In this document: in pieces, positions 18,888 to 28,366 of the stretch
Position numbering within the stretch: the first letter of the stretch is position 1
Layout of the letters: each line of letters begins with the position of its first letter
Assembly (NCBI GenBank): GCA_023254175.1
Contig: JALQYJ010000030.1
Span: 39,111-103,110 of the forward strand
Source of the DNA: Runella sp.
GTDB taxonomy: Bacteria; Bacteroidota; Bacteroidia; Cytophagales; Spirosomataceae
Length of the DNA: 64,000 nucleotides
Direction of reading: 5' to 3'
The notes under the pieces: model-generated
The model's database searches: none
Seen by the model: only the letters and a program-made list of their open reading frames with translations
Told to the model about the DNA's origin: nothing
Program-made: the position numbers and the translations under genes

Positions 18888-19430
18888 TTAGTTACTTTTA
18901 TCTTTATCCCGACTGACCGCCAAATAAGCCGCGCCAATCAAGGCCATCAGCAACAAAACCCCAACGACCTCAAACGCCCACACGTGGGTTGTCATGAGAT
19001 GTAGCCCAAATTGTCGTAAAGTCGTACTTCGGATAGCTGGGTCATAGTTAACTTCTGGACCGTGTAGAATCAAAAAATTGGCATGAACAATCAACCAAAG
19101 AAGTCCGCCAAATACCGCCAATGCAACAACTGTTCCCCAGAAGCGATTTACATTTTGGGTAATAACGGCATTAGACTGCTGACTATCAGTACGTTCAACA
19201 CGGTGGCTAAGCATGACTCCGAAAATGAGTAGAATGAGCACACCACCTACGTAAATGAGTAATTGAGAAACGGCTAGAAAATCAGCGCCTGCCAAAACAA
19301 AAAGCGCAGCTACCCCCAACAAGGTTATAAAAAGACAAAGGGCGGCATACATCACATTTTTGGTAAATAAAATAGTAAGTGCTGCCCCCACTGCAAGTGC
19401 AGAAAAACCGTAAAACGCTATTTCTTCCAT
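18888..19430 (-). CDS. nuoJ: Orphan NADH-quinone oxidoreductase subunit J (second copy)
   Basis: This is an integral membrane protein of about 180 aa with five predicted helices. The NuoJ pattern is clear: KNVMYAALCLFITLLGVAAL, then LAVSQLLIYVGGVLILLIFG with the conserved helix-3 region, and a last helix (VVGVLLLMALIGAAYLAVSRD). ATGs at 19442 and 19430 are both possible; the inner one (MEEIAFYGF) fits NuoJ N-termini better. It is only distantly similar to the nuoJ inside the nuo operon at 31260. It has no nuoK beside it; its neighbours are an outer-membrane protein and LD-carboxypeptidase. It may belong to a second or alternative complex I module. Confidence 0.85.
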   Translation of the reverse strand: MEEIAFYGFSALAVGAALTILFTKNVMYAALCLFITLLGVAALFVLAGADFLAVSQLLIYVGGVLILLIFGVMLSHRVERTDSQQSNAVITQNVNRFWGTVVALAVFGGLLWLIVHANFLILHGPEVNYDPAIRSTTLRQFGLHLMTTHVWAFEVVGVLLLMALIGAAYLAVSRDKDKSN

Positions 19431-19474
19431 GAAAATGGTCATTTAAAATCACACTAGGACAAAGCGCCCAACTG

Positions 19475-19960
19475 CTACTTCCCAAAGGTGTAAATCAGTC
19501 CGAAATTACTTTTTAGTATCCCTGAATCAAACTTTCTATTTACGTAAGGTGCAATTTCTAAAGCAACACCAACTTGTGGAACCGACTTAAAAGGAGCTAC
19601 TCTAGTACCTGTATTCAATGAATACCCCTCCACCACATTTTTGGTTTGATTGGCCAATACACCAATAAAATTAAAACGCACTCCTCCACCTACATAAAAC
19701 TGTGCCGCTTGAGTTCGTTTAAAGGTAAATAATGGCAATACTTCTGTGCTTAGACTGCCAAAAAGTGTATTGGTTTGAAGGCGTGCGTCCAACCAAACAA
19801 CTTTTTTGGGATTAGTACTCACCGTAATCAATCCGTTCCAAGGATAATACCCAACCGACTGTGCGTGAGCTTGAGTAAACCCAAAAAACAGTCCTAAAAA
19901 AATCCCCGTTCGGATGAATATCCGAGCGGGGACACTAGAATGGTTGCGTTGAAGAAACAT
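19475..19960 (-). CDS. Predicted outer-membrane beta-barrel protein, unknown function
   Basis: The 161-aa protein has a signal peptide (hydrophobic IFIRTGIFLGLFFGFTQAHA, cleavage near AHAQ). Alternating hydrophobic/aromatic strands follow, ending in a terminal aromatic strand (SNFGLIYTFGK), the appearance of a small eight-strand-type barrel. I do not recognise a named family. It starts 10 bp after the ffh stop and precedes nuoJ by about 30-45 bp, so it is co-transcribed with both. Confidence 0.65.
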   Translation of the reverse strand: MFLQRNHSSVPARIFIRTGIFLGLFFGFTQAHAQSVGYYPWNGLITVSTNPKKVVWLDARLQTNTLFGSLSTEVLPLFTFKRTQAAQFYVGGGVRFNFIGVLANQTKNVVEGYSLNTGTRVAPFKSVPQVGVALEIAPYVNRKFDSGILKSNFGLIYTFGK

Positions 19961-19970
19961 CTGGAAAGAG

Positions 19971-21284
19971 TTATCTCATTTTAAGTTTACCCATTTTTTC
20001 CATTGAGTTCATCTTTTTCATCATTTTGCGCATTTCGTCAAACTGCTTCAGAAGATTATTTACTTGTTGGAGAGAAGTTCCACTACCCGTTGCAATGCGT
20101 TTTTTGCGACTGTTATCAATCATATCTGGATTTTCGCGCTCCACAGGTGTCATCGACTGAATGATGGCTTCAATGGGTTTGAACGAATCATTGTCGATAT
20201 CCATATCTTTCACCGCTGCTCCCATGCCAGGAATCATACCCAACAAGTCCTTGACATTCCCCATCTTCTTGATTTGCTGCAATTGCCCCAAGAAATCGTT
20301 GAAATCAAATTTATTTTGACGCATTTTGGCATTCAAACGCTTTGCTTCGTCTTCATCAAACGCTTGTTGAGCGCGTTCTACCAACGAAAGTACGTCTCCC
20401 ATGCCCAAAATACGGCTCGCCATACGGTCAGGGTGGAAACTATCAAGCGCTTCCATCTTTTCACCCGTCGAGATAAACTTAATCGGTTTATCCACAATTT
20501 GGCGAATAGATAAAGCCGCTCCACCTCGCGCATCTCCATCTAATTTGGTAAGAACAACCCCATCAAAATTCAAACGTTCATTAAACGTTTTGGCTGTATT
20601 TACCGCATCTTGTCCCGTCATTGAGTCAACAACGAACAAAATTTCGGACGGTTTGAGAGTTGTTTTAATATTTTCAACCTCACGCATCATGACCTCGTCG
20701 ACGGCCAAACGACCAGCAGTATCGACGATTACAATCTTTTTACCCGATTTTTTAGCGTGAGCAATGGCATTTTGAGCAATTTCGACTGCGTTTTTATTCT
20801 CAGGCTCAGCATAAACATCTACACCAATTTGCTCCCCAAGAACTTTCAACTGGTCAATCGCTGCTGGACGGTAAATGTCACAAGCAGCCAACATCACCTG
20901 ACGGCCTTGACGCTTAAGCATGTTTGCTAGCTTACCCGAAAATGTCGTTTTACCAGAGCCCTGAAGACCTGCGATTAAAATAACGGCAGGGTCACCTTTT
21001 GTATTGATACTTTCGGCTTTGCCACCCATCAACTCTGTCAGCTCTTCATGGACAATTTTCACAAACATTTGCCCAGGCTCAACAGCAATAAGAATTTTCT
21101 GGTCGAGGGCCTTGTCCTTAATTTTGTCAGTGATTTCTTTGGCCACTTTAAAATTAACGTCGGCATCTACCAAAGCACGGCGCACCTCTTTAATAGTCGC
21201 TGCTACGTTAATATCCGTAATTCTGTCTTTCCCCTTAAGGGTTCGAATGGCTTTGTTTAATTTATCCTGTAAGCTTTCAAACAT
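19971..21284 (-). CDS. ffh: Signal recognition particle protein Ffh (SRP54)
   Basis: The 437-aa SRP GTPase targets nascent inner-membrane proteins to FtsY. Domains in order: N helical bundle (1-85), G domain with G1 AGLQGSGKTTFSGKLA (near residue 105), the insertion-box motif CDIYRPAAIDQLK, G3 VDTAGRL, G4 TKLDGDARGGAALSI, then the Met-rich M domain (about 300-437). Within the M domain, GMGDVLSLVERAQQ and the 4.5S-RNA-binding GSGTS region (RKKRIATGSGTSLQQVNNLL) are seen. Length is near the family norm (about 450). It is the first gene of a minus-strand operon and is divergent from the esterase gene at 21423. Confidence 0.97.
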   Translation of the reverse strand: MFESLQDKLNKAIRTLKGKDRITDINVAATIKEVRRALVDADVNFKVAKEITDKIKDKALDQKILIAVEPGQMFVKIVHEELTELMGGKAESINTKGDPAVILIAGLQGSGKTTFSGKLANMLKRQGRQVMLAACDIYRPAAIDQLKVLGEQIGVDVYAEPENKNAVEIAQNAIAHAKKSGKKIVIVDTAGRLAVDEVMMREVENIKTTLKPSEILFVVDSMTGQDAVNTAKTFNERLNFDGVVLTKLDGDARGGAALSIRQIVDKPIKFISTGEKMEALDSFHPDRMASRILGMGDVLSLVERAQQAFDEDEAKRLNAKMRQNKFDFNDFLGQLQQIKKMGNVKDLLGMIPGMGAAVKDMDIDNDSFKPIEAIIQSMTPVERENPDMIDNSRKKRIATGSGTSLQQVNNLLKQFDEMRKMMKKMNSMEKMGKLKMR

Positions 21285-21422
21285 AGTAAACGCAAATAAA
21301 ATGAGGGCACAAATTTAGTGAAACAAGTCTGGAAACCATAATATCTTTAAAGAGCAGTGTGAAAAGTAGTACGATAATTTTAAATTTGCGCCGCAAAAAA
21401 ACTAAAAATCGAAACGTCCGTC

Positions 21423-23594
21423 ATGAATATGAAGAGCAAAACAACTACTTACTGGCGCTGCATGAGCGTAGCACTTGGAATGTTATTGGCAGTAGGTACG
21501 TTGATGGCCCAAGTCAAAATTACGTTTCCAGTTGAAAGAGCCATCTTTCAGAGAAACAATGCCAACCAAGCTGTCATCTCTATTGGTGGATATTATACCC
21601 AAGCCGTTGACCGAATAGAAGCTCGACTTGTTCCAGTAATTACAGGCCAAGGGCAAGAAACTGCTTGGTCGACTATCCAATCAAACCCACAAGGAGGGTC
21701 GTTTTTAGGGACACTAACAGGGCGTGGCGGTTGGTACACACTTGAAGTTAGGGCTTTTTATGGCCCCAATCAAGTAGGTCGCGATGCCATTAGCCGCGTG
21801 GGTGTGGGTGAAGTGTTTTTAATTGCTGGACAATCAAATGCTCAAGGTTTTTTTGACTTTGGTGGCCCCGCTGCCACCGATGACCGCGTCAATGCTGTTA
21901 CTTGGGACAATCAAAACTCTGATAAAACCAACAATCCAACCCTTACGTTTGCACAAGTTACAGCCAACATGGTCATCGGGCCACGCGGGCGTAGTGCATG
22001 GTGCTGGGGGGCGTTGGGAGACTTACTTGTCAGAAAACTAAATGTGCCAGTGATGTTTATGAATGCCTCTTGGTTTGATACATCTACTCAGAATTGGCTA
22101 GATGCCGCCAACGGTAAGCCCGTTGAAAGCCGAGTACCCGGCGTATTCTTACCACCAGGTATGCCCTATTCTAATTTCAAGACATCACTCCAATACTACG
22201 GTTCTATTTTAGGATTAAGGGCTATTTTATGGTTGCAAGGCGAAAACGATGCTGCCGCACGTGTAACGAAAACGGCTTACCAAAACTCATTACAAGGCTT
22301 AGTAAATGTTGCTCGTATAGAACAAGGGGAAGTGTTATCTTCACTTCCGTGGGTATTATCACGCACTTCTCGTTACGCTTTCAATAACGCTTCATTTGTA
22401 TCCCAGGATGTAATTGATGCCCAAACAGCCATTATAAATATTCCATTTAATAAATGCTATGGTGGGCCTTTTACGGATAACATTCAAGTACCACGCCCAG
22501 CCAAAAATCCCGTCAATGGGCAGGATGACTATGTTCACTTTCAAGGCCAGGGTTTGGTAGACTTGGCTCGTGCATGGGACAACTCGCTTCCGCCAAGCTT
22601 TTTTGCAACTGTAGTGCCAGTTATGGCTCGTCAGCTTCTTCCTATTTCTATCACCTGCAACACACCTGCGGTAAGTTTTAACGCCAAAGCACCCAACGGA
22701 TTTACGTCCTATTTGTGGAGTACTGGTGAAACGACCCAAGCCATTACGGTTAAAGGAACAGGTACATATCAAGTGACCATGAAAGACAATGCTGGTAATA
22801 CCTACCTTACCGCTCCTATTACAGTATCCGAAAACGTAGAACCTCCAGTACCTACTATCACCCCAAGTGGCCAACAAGTGATATGCGCTGATTCATCGCT
22901 TTTATTATCGGTTAATGTATCTTCCATTAACACCGTGACTTGGAGTAACTCTTTCGAAGGGCGTACTATTTCCGTTAGAAATCCTGGCCAATACACGGCA
23001 AAAATCACCAACATTTATGGTTGTGTTTCTGCCAATTCAGCGCCAATAACCATCAAAACCATCAATGTAAAGGCACCTACGGTATTTCAATCAGGGCCTT
23101 ACAGCGTGCAAGCTCACCCCGATTCATCAATTTTTGCTTTTGCTGATTCGAAAGTTTCCAACATTTCTTGGGATTGGTCACAAGGTGGTCGAACATTAGC
23201 TAATACACAATCAGCCATTAAGGTCACCGACATTGGTACCTTTAGTGCCCGTTCGAGAGTGACGTTCGTGTCGGCTTCGGGGGGAAGTGCACGAACGTGT
23301 GTTTCTCCTTATTCAGCCGTAGTATCATTCCGACCAGCAGATAAAGAAGAAGGTTTGATTATTTATCCAAACCCAACTCGCCAAGGGAAAATCGCCATTG
23401 AAACCTTTGATAATTTGACAAATGTCCAAATAACTGTCGTTAATATTTCCGGGCAAGTGGTTTATCGTGAGAAACTTCCTACTTTAGACATTCGTAAGGT
23501 GGTCGACTTATCTCATTTACCAGATGGCGAGTATATTTTCAAAATTTCGTCAACGACGCTTAATGACTCACGAAGAATTATTATAGATTATTGA
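21423..23594 (+). CDS. T9SS-secreted sialate O-acetylesterase-like (SGNH/SASA) protein
   Basis: The 723-aa secreted protein has a signal peptide (to about LMAQ, residue 30), a short beta domain, and an SGNH-hydrolase SASA-type domain. The nucleophile motif is GEVFLIAGQSNAQGF (Ser near 139), with the supporting motif AILWLQGENDA and a late DYVHFQGQG providing the catalytic His. Two Ig/PKD-like domains with cysteine pairs follow. It closes with a type A T9SS sorting domain (IIYPNPTRQGKIAIE...LSHLPDGEYIFKI...). It is therefore exported by the type IX system, probably to de-acetylate a glycan. It stands alone between ffh and nuoA and has its own terminator. Confidence 0.85.
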   Translation: MNMKSKTTTYWRCMSVALGMLLAVGTLMAQVKITFPVERAIFQRNNANQAVISIGGYYTQAVDRIEARLVPVITGQGQETAWSTIQSNPQGGSFLGTLTGRGGWYTLEVRAFYGPNQVGRDAISRVGVGEVFLIAGQSNAQGFFDFGGPAATDDRVNAVTWDNQNSDKTNNPTLTFAQVTANMVIGPRGRSAWCWGALGDLLVRKLNVPVMFMNASWFDTSTQNWLDAANGKPVESRVPGVFLPPGMPYSNFKTSLQYYGSILGLRAILWLQGENDAAARVTKTAYQNSLQGLVNVARIEQGEVLSSLPWVLSRTSRYAFNNASFVSQDVIDAQTAIINIPFNKCYGGPFTDNIQVPRPAKNPVNGQDDYVHFQGQGLVDLARAWDNSLPPSFFATVVPVMARQLLPISITCNTPAVSFNAKAPNGFTSYLWSTGETTQAITVKGTGTYQVTMKDNAGNTYLTAPITVSENVEPPVPTITPSGQQVICADSSLLLSVNVSSINTVTWSNSFEGRTISVRNPGQYTAKITNIYGCVSANSAPITIKTINVKAPTVFQSGPYSVQAHPDSSIFAFADSKVSNISWDWSQGGRTLANTQSAIKVTDIGTFSARSRVTFVSASGGSARTCVSPYSAVVSFRPADKEEGLIIYPNPTRQGKIAIETFDNLTNVQITVVNISGQVVYREKLPTLDIRKVVDLSHLPDGEYIFKISSTTLNDSRRIIIDY

Positions 23595-23603
23595 TATTTT
23601 CGG

Positions 23604-23632
23604 GGCTTCTGTAGTGTACAGAAGCCTTTCTT
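23604..23632 (+). terminator. Rho-independent terminator after the T9SS esterase
   Basis: A perfect 10-bp stem (ggcttctgta / tacagaagcc) with a 3-nt loop is followed by tttctt, just 10 bp after the stop codon. It separates the esterase from the nuo operon. Confidence 0.8.
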
Positions 23633-23672
23633 ATTAATTTTACAGCGCCGTTTAAAAACCAAACCACTTACA

Positions 23673-23704
23673 TTTGGTTTACTTGGTGGACATTCCTAAT
23701 TTTA
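23673..23704 (+). promoter_or_regulatory. Possible Bacteroidota-type promoter of the nuo operon
   Basis: TTTG (23673-23676), a 20-nt spacer and TAATTTTA (23697-23704) approach the Bacteroidota consensus TTTG-N19-21-TAnnTTTG; the last G is missing. The position, about 38 bp before the nuoA ATG and after a terminator, supports it. By eye only. Confidence 0.35.
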
Positions 23705-23742
23705 AGTACTAAGTTAATCTGCATTAACCAATCCCCATACGA

Positions 23743-24111
23743 ATGAATTATTTACCCTCAGACTACCTACCTATCCTCATTCAACTCGGCTTGGCATTGG
23801 CCTTCATCGTGGTGACTATGATAGTAACACACTCTATCGGTCCGAAGCGTAATAGCGAACGTAAAGACGAAGCTTTTGAATGTGGTATCGAATCAAAAGG
23901 AGATGCGCGCACTCCCATTTCTATCAAATATTTTCTAGTAGCCATTCTATTCGTCTTGTTTGACGTTGAGGTTATTTTTATGTACCCTTGGGCGGTCAAC
24001 TTCCAAAAATTAGGGTCACAAGGATTTGTAGAAATGATTTTATTTATGGGCTTACTTTTGGCAGGCTTTTACTACATCATCCGTAAAGGTGTTTTAGACT
24101 GGGAAAAATAA
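23743..24111 (+). CDS. nuoA: NADH-quinone oxidoreductase subunit A
   Basis: The 122-aa membrane subunit of complex I has three helices. Conserved NuoA features are seen: the KxxxYECG-like segment (RKDEAFECGIESKGDAR), ISIKYFLVAILFVLFDVEVIFMYPWA with the invariant acidic residues in helix 2, and the closing helix to VLDWEK. It is the first gene of the ten-gene nuo cluster, 19 bp before nuoB. Confidence 0.96.
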   Translation: MNYLPSDYLPILIQLGLALAFIVVTMIVTHSIGPKRNSERKDEAFECGIESKGDARTPISIKYFLVAILFVLFDVEVIFMYPWAVNFQKLGSQGFVEMILFMGLLLAGFYYIIRKGVLDWEK

Positions 24112-24130
24112 CAACGATTAACCATCAATT

Positions 24131-24676
24131 ATGGCAACTGATATAAAAATAGTAGAAGCTCCTGAAGGATTTGAAGGCTCGGGCTTCTTTGCTACCTCTT
24201 TTGATAAAGTAGTAGGCTTGGCCCGTAGCCACTCATTGTGGCCATTGCCGTTTGCAACCTCTTGCTGTGGAATTGAGTTTATGTCTACCATGGCTTCGCG
24301 TTATGACTTAGCTCGCTTTGGCTCAGAGCGTCCTAGTTTTTCTCCTCGCCAAGCCGATATGTTGCTAGTTGCAGGCACAATTGCTAAAAAAATGGCCCCT
24401 GTATTGAAACAAGTATACCTTCAAATGGCCGAGCCCCGCTGGGTAATTGCCATTGGTGCTTGTGCCTCAAGCGGTGGGGTTTTTGATACATACAGTGTTT
24501 TGCAAGGAATCGACCGTGTTATTCCTGTGGATGTATACGTGCCTGGTTGCCCTCCTCGCCCAGAGCAAATTTTGGAAGGCATCATGCAGGTTCGTGAACT
24601 TACCCACAACGAATCCCTCCGCCGTCGCAACGGGGCTGAATACCAAGCTCTGTTGGCATCGTATAATATTCAGTAA
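24131..24676 (+). CDS. nuoB: NADH-quinone oxidoreductase subunit B
   Basis: The 181-aa peripheral subunit holds the terminal [4Fe-4S] cluster N2 that passes electrons to quinone. All four ligands are seen: the adjacent pair C45-C46 in [13 protein letters not shown]111 in IGACASSGG and C140 in VPGCPPRPE. Length is normal. Confidence 0.97.
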   Translation: MATDIKIVEAPEGFEGSGFFATSFDKVVGLARSHSLWPLPFATSCCGIEFMSTMASRYDLARFGSERPSFSPRQADMLLVAGTIAKKMAPVLKQVYLQMAEPRWVIAIGACASSGGVFDTYSVLQGIDRVIPVDVYVPGCPPRPEQILEGIMQVRELTHNESLRRRNGAEYQALLASYNIQ

Positions 24677-24700
24677 TCAACGACTTTACCATTGAGATTT

Positions 24701-25204
24701 ATGCTCAGCAACCAAACAGTAGCAGAAGAAATCGTCAAAAAATTTGGGGATGACGTCTATGATTTTGAAGAGCCTTTCGGACTACTTACGCTCACCACTA
24801 CCCGTGAACAAATCATTCCGATGCTCGAATACCTCAAAAATCATTCGGATTTTAAAATTAGCTTTTTAACAGATATTACTGGGGTACATTTCCCCGACAC
24901 TATTCCCGACCGTGAATATGCTGTGGTATATCACTTGCACAGCTTTATTCACAACTTCAGGGTACGTATTAAAGTATTTTTGGCCGAAGCCGATTTGCAC
25001 ATTCCTTCCGTAACGAATGTATATGCAAGTGCTAACTGGATGGAACGAGAGACGTTTGACTTCTTCGGAATTATCTTCGATGGTCATCCTAATTTAGTTC
25101 GTATTCTGAATATGGACGAAATGGATTACTTCCCGATGCGCCGCGAATATCCATTAGAAGACCCAACGCGCGAAGATAAAATTGATGCTCTTTTTGGACG
25201 ATAA
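24701..25204 (+). CDS. nuoC: NADH-quinone oxidoreductase subunit C
   Basis: The 167-aa 30-kDa subunit of the complex I peripheral arm is separate from NuoD (not fused as in E. coli). The signature ERETFDFFGIIFDGHPNLVRIL and the closing YFPMRREYPLEDPTREDK are typical. The ATG at 24701 is taken as the start; a TTG three codons earlier (24692) is less likely. It precedes nuoD by 18 bp. Confidence 0.95.
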   Translation: MLSNQTVAEEIVKKFGDDVYDFEEPFGLLTLTTTREQIIPMLEYLKNHSDFKISFLTDITGVHFPDTIPDREYAVVYHLHSFIHNFRVRIKVFLAEADLHIPSVTNVYASANWMERETFDFFGIIFDGHPNLVRILNMDEMDYFPMRREYPLEDPTREDKIDALFGR

Positions 25205-25222
25205 TAATAAGTAAAACAAGAA

Positions 25223-26455
25223 ATGACCGAAGCTAACATTGCCAAATCAACTAGCGGTAATCTTGTCAAAGACGAACCAGTACAATACGTCAATGAACTG
25301 ACTACCCTCAACCTTGGCCCTACCCACCCCGCCACACACGGTATTTTTCAAAACGTGTTGACGATGGACGGTGAAAAGATCATCGCTGGGGAACAAACAG
25401 TCGGGTATATTCACCGCGCTTTTGAAAAAATTGCCGAGCGTCGTCCGTTTTACCAAATTACGACCCTCACCGACCGCATGAACTATTGCTCGTCTCCTAT
25501 CAATAATATGGGGTGGCACATGACGGTGGAAAAACTTCTAGGCGTTGAGGTTCCAAAACGCGCTCAGTATATTCGAGTTATTATGATGGAATTGGCACGT
25601 ATTGCCGACCACATCGTTTGTAACGGTATCTTGGGGGTAGACACAGGAGCATTCACCGGTTTTCTTTATATCTACGAATACCGTGAAAAAATCTATGAAA
25701 TTTACGAAGAAATGTGCGGGGCGCGTCTGACAACCAACATGGGGCGTGTAGGTGGAATGGAACGCGATTTGTCGAAAGAAGCAATTCGCAAAATCAATGA
25801 ATTTTTGACGACTTTCCCTCCTATTCTTAAAGAGTTTGAGCGTTTATTCAACCGCAACCGTATTTTCATGGATCGTACCATTGGCGTGGGTGGAATCTCT
25901 GCTGAGCGTGCCATGAGCTACGGGTTTACAGGGCCCAACCTTCGTGCTGCTGGTGTGGATTATGACGTGCGCGTTATGAATCCTTACTCTTCATACGAAG
26001 ATTTTGAATTTGATATTCCCGTTGGACAACACGGCGATACTTACGACCGTTTCATGGTTCGCAACGAAGAAATATGGCAAAGCCTTCGCATCATTGAGCA
26101 AGCTTTGAAAAACCTTCCAGAAGGCCCTTATTTTGCCGATGCTCCCGAATATTATCTTCCTCCAAAGCAAGAGGTATATCGTAGCATGGAAGCGCTCATT
26201 TATCACTTTAAAATTGTGATGGGTGAAATCGACGCTCCCGTTGGTGAAGTATATCACGCCGTAGAAGGTGGAAATGGAGAATTAGGGTTTTACTTAATCA
26301 GTGACGGAGGGCGTACACCGTATCGTTTGCATTTCCGTCGTCCGTGTTTTATCTATTATCAGGCTTACCCTGAAATGTGCGTTGGTAGCACTATTTCTGA
26401 TGCTATCGTGACCATGAGTAGTCTAAACGTAATTGCAGGTGAGTTGGATGCTTAA
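25223..26455 (+). CDS. nuoD: NADH-quinone oxidoreductase subunit D
   Basis: The 410-aa 49-kDa subunit helps form the quinone cavity with NuoB. Typical blocks are visible: LNLGPTHPATHG (the quinone-site His loop), GYIHRAFEKIAE, DRMNYCSSPINNMGW, RADHI-like RIADHIVCNGI, NMGRVGGMERDL, and the C-terminal GELGFYLISDGGRTPYRLHF with the closing DAIVTMSSLNVIAGELDA. Length matches the family. Confidence 0.97.
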   Translation: MTEANIAKSTSGNLVKDEPVQYVNELTTLNLGPTHPATHGIFQNVLTMDGEKIIAGEQTVGYIHRAFEKIAERRPFYQITTLTDRMNYCSSPINNMGWHMTVEKLLGVEVPKRAQYIRVIMMELARIADHIVCNGILGVDTGAFTGFLYIYEYREKIYEIYEEMCGARLTTNMGRVGGMERDLSKEAIRKINEFLTTFPPILKEFERLFNRNRIFMDRTIGVGGISAERAMSYGFTGPNLRAAGVDYDVRVMNPYSSYEDFEFDIPVGQHGDTYDRFMVRNEEIWQSLRIIEQALKNLPEGPYFADAPEYYLPPKQEVYRSMEALIYHFKIVMGEIDAPVGEVYHAVEGGNGELGFYLISDGGRTPYRLHFRRPCFIYYQAYPEMCVGSTISDAIVTMSSLNVIAGELDA

Positions 26456-26467
26456 TCGATATTGAAA

Positions 26468-26968
26468 ATGACTGAAACTACAAATACTGTTGCTTTTACC
26501 CCCGAGCGTCTAGCAAAAGCCCAAGAGATTATAGCTCGTTATCCTGATGGAAAACAAAAATCAGCATTGTTACCATTGCTTCACCTAGCCCAAGAACAAT
26601 ACGGTTGGGTAAGTCCTGAAGTGATGGACTACGTAGCTAGTTTGCTTTCTATCTTGCCCATCGAAGTATACGAAGTAGCATCGTTTTATACAATGTTTCA
26701 CCTCGACCCCGTAGGAACGCACGTCATTGAATACTGCCGTACAGGACCTTGTTGCCTCATGGGCGGAGAAGATGCCTATGGCTACCTCAAGTCGAAATTA
26801 GGTATTAATACAGGAGAAACAACCCCCGATGGAAAGTTTACCCTCAAAGAAGTAGAGTGCTTAGCCGCCTGCGGGTGGGGCCCAGTCTTCCAGATTCGTG
26901 AAAAATACTACATGAATCTGACCAATGAGAAGATTGATGAAATCATTGATGAATTAAGCAAAGACTAA
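26468..26968 (+). CDS. nuoE: NADH-quinone oxidoreductase subunit E
   Basis: The 166-aa thioredoxin-like subunit carries the [2Fe-2S] cluster N1a. The four ligands are C90 and C95 (EYCRTGPCC) and C131 and C135 (ECLAACGWGP). The start is the ATG at 26468; a TTG two codons earlier is not needed. It follows nuoD by 12 bp and forms the NADH-dehydrogenase module with nuoF and nuoG. Confidence 0.96.
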   Translation: MTETTNTVAFTPERLAKAQEIIARYPDGKQKSALLPLLHLAQEQYGWVSPEVMDYVASLLSILPIEVYEVASFYTMFHLDPVGTHVIEYCRTGPCCLMGGEDAYGYLKSKLGINTGETTPDGKFTLKEVECLAACGWGPVFQIREKYYMNLTNEKIDEIIDELSKD

Positions 26969-26990
26969 AAGATACTTTTATTGATATACT

Positions 26991-28331
26991 ATGCCAGTAA
27001 AAATTCTTACCGAACACATTAATGTTCCCGGTATCAACACCTTCGAAGTCTATCGTAAGATGGGCGGTTATACTGCGGTAGAAAAGGCATTGAAAACAAT
27101 GACTCCCGACGAAATTGTCGAGGAAGTCAAAAAGTCAGGCGTTCGTGGTCGCGGTGGCGCAGGGTTCCCGATGGGAATGAAGTGGAGCTTTTTGGCCAAA
27201 CCAGAAGGAGTACCCCGTTATTTGGTCTGCAACGCCGATGAATCAGAACCTGGTACTTTCAAAGACCACTACTTGATGAAAAACAACCCTCACTTGTTGA
27301 TTGAAGGGATGATTGTTTCAAGTTTTGCCTTGGGTGCCAACAAATCGTTCATCTACGTTCGCGGAGAATTGATGTACGTAATTCATATCCTTGAGAAAGC
27401 CATCGCCGAAGCAAAAGCTGCGGGCCTTTTGGGTAAAAATATTCTTGGCTCTGGCTACGACTTGGAGCTTGTGGTTCAGCCTGGAGGGGGTGCTTACATT
27501 TGTGGTGAAGAAACTGCCCTCCTTGAGTCATTAGAAGGAAAACGTGGAAATCCACGTAACAAACCTCCCTTCCCTGCGGTAAAAGGGCTTTATCAGTGCC
27601 CTACGGTTGTTAACAATGTGGAATCAATCGCAAACACTCCTTGGATTGTTAACAACGGTGGCGAGGCATACGCCGCCCTTGGGGTAGGCCGTAGTACAGG
27701 TACTAAACTTATCTCTGTTTCGGGCCATGTTAATAAGCCTGGCGTGTACGAAATTCCATTGGGTATCACAGTCGAGGATTTTATATATGCCGACGAATGG
27801 TGTGGCGGGATTCGTCCGGGTCACCACTTAAAAGCAGTAGTTGCAGGAGGTTCGTCAGTCCCTATTTTGCCTGCCAATCTCATTCTTACTTTGGCTAATG
27901 GCGATAAAAGATTAATGACATACGAATCATTGTCTGACGGCGGTTTTGCAACGGGAACCATGCTCGGTTCAGGCGGATTTATCGTTATGGACGAAACGAC
28001 CTGTATCGTTCGCAATACCTTGACATTTGCCCGTTTCTACCACCATGAATCGTGCGGACAGTGTTCACCTTGCCGCGAAGGAACAGGCTGGATGGATAAA
28101 GTACTTGACCGTATCGAGCACGGTAAAGGGAATATGCGTGATATTGACTTGCTAGTGGATGTAGCAAAAAAAATCGAAGGAAACACCATTTGTCCATTAG
28201 GAGATGCTGCCGCTTGGCCAGTATCAGCGGCTATTCGTCACTTCCGTCATGAATTTGAATGGCACGTGACACACCCGCTCGAAGCAACGAAACCCGGTGC
28301 TGTGTACCGTGGTGAAATGGAATTAGTTTAA
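26991..28331 (+). CDS. nuoF: NADH-quinone oxidoreductase subunit F
   Basis: The 446-aa subunit binds NADH and FMN and carries cluster N3. Seen: the glycine-rich NADH/FMN loops GRGGAGFPMGMKWSF and CNADESEPGTFKDH, GGGAYICGEETALLESLEG, and the [4Fe-4S] ligands ESCGQCSPCREGTGWMD with the distal Cys in NTICPLGDAAAWPV. Full length for the family. Confidence 0.97.
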   Translation: MPVKILTEHINVPGINTFEVYRKMGGYTAVEKALKTMTPDEIVEEVKKSGVRGRGGAGFPMGMKWSFLAKPEGVPRYLVCNADESEPGTFKDHYLMKNNPHLLIEGMIVSSFALGANKSFIYVRGELMYVIHILEKAIAEAKAAGLLGKNILGSGYDLELVVQPGGGAYICGEETALLESLEGKRGNPRNKPPFPAVKGLYQCPTVVNNVESIANTPWIVNNGGEAYAALGVGRSTGTKLISVSGHVNKPGVYEIPLGITVEDFIYADEWCGGIRPGHHLKAVVAGGSSVPILPANLILTLANGDKRLMTYESLSDGGFATGTMLGSGGFIVMDETTCIVRNTLTFARFYHHESCGQCSPCREGTGWMDKVLDRIEHGKGNMRDIDLLVDVAKKIEGNTICPLGDAAAWPVSAAIRHFRHEFEWHVTHPLEATKPGAVYRGEMELV

Positions 28332-28366
28332 GAGATTGAAGTTTGATTTTGAACTAGGAATAATAC

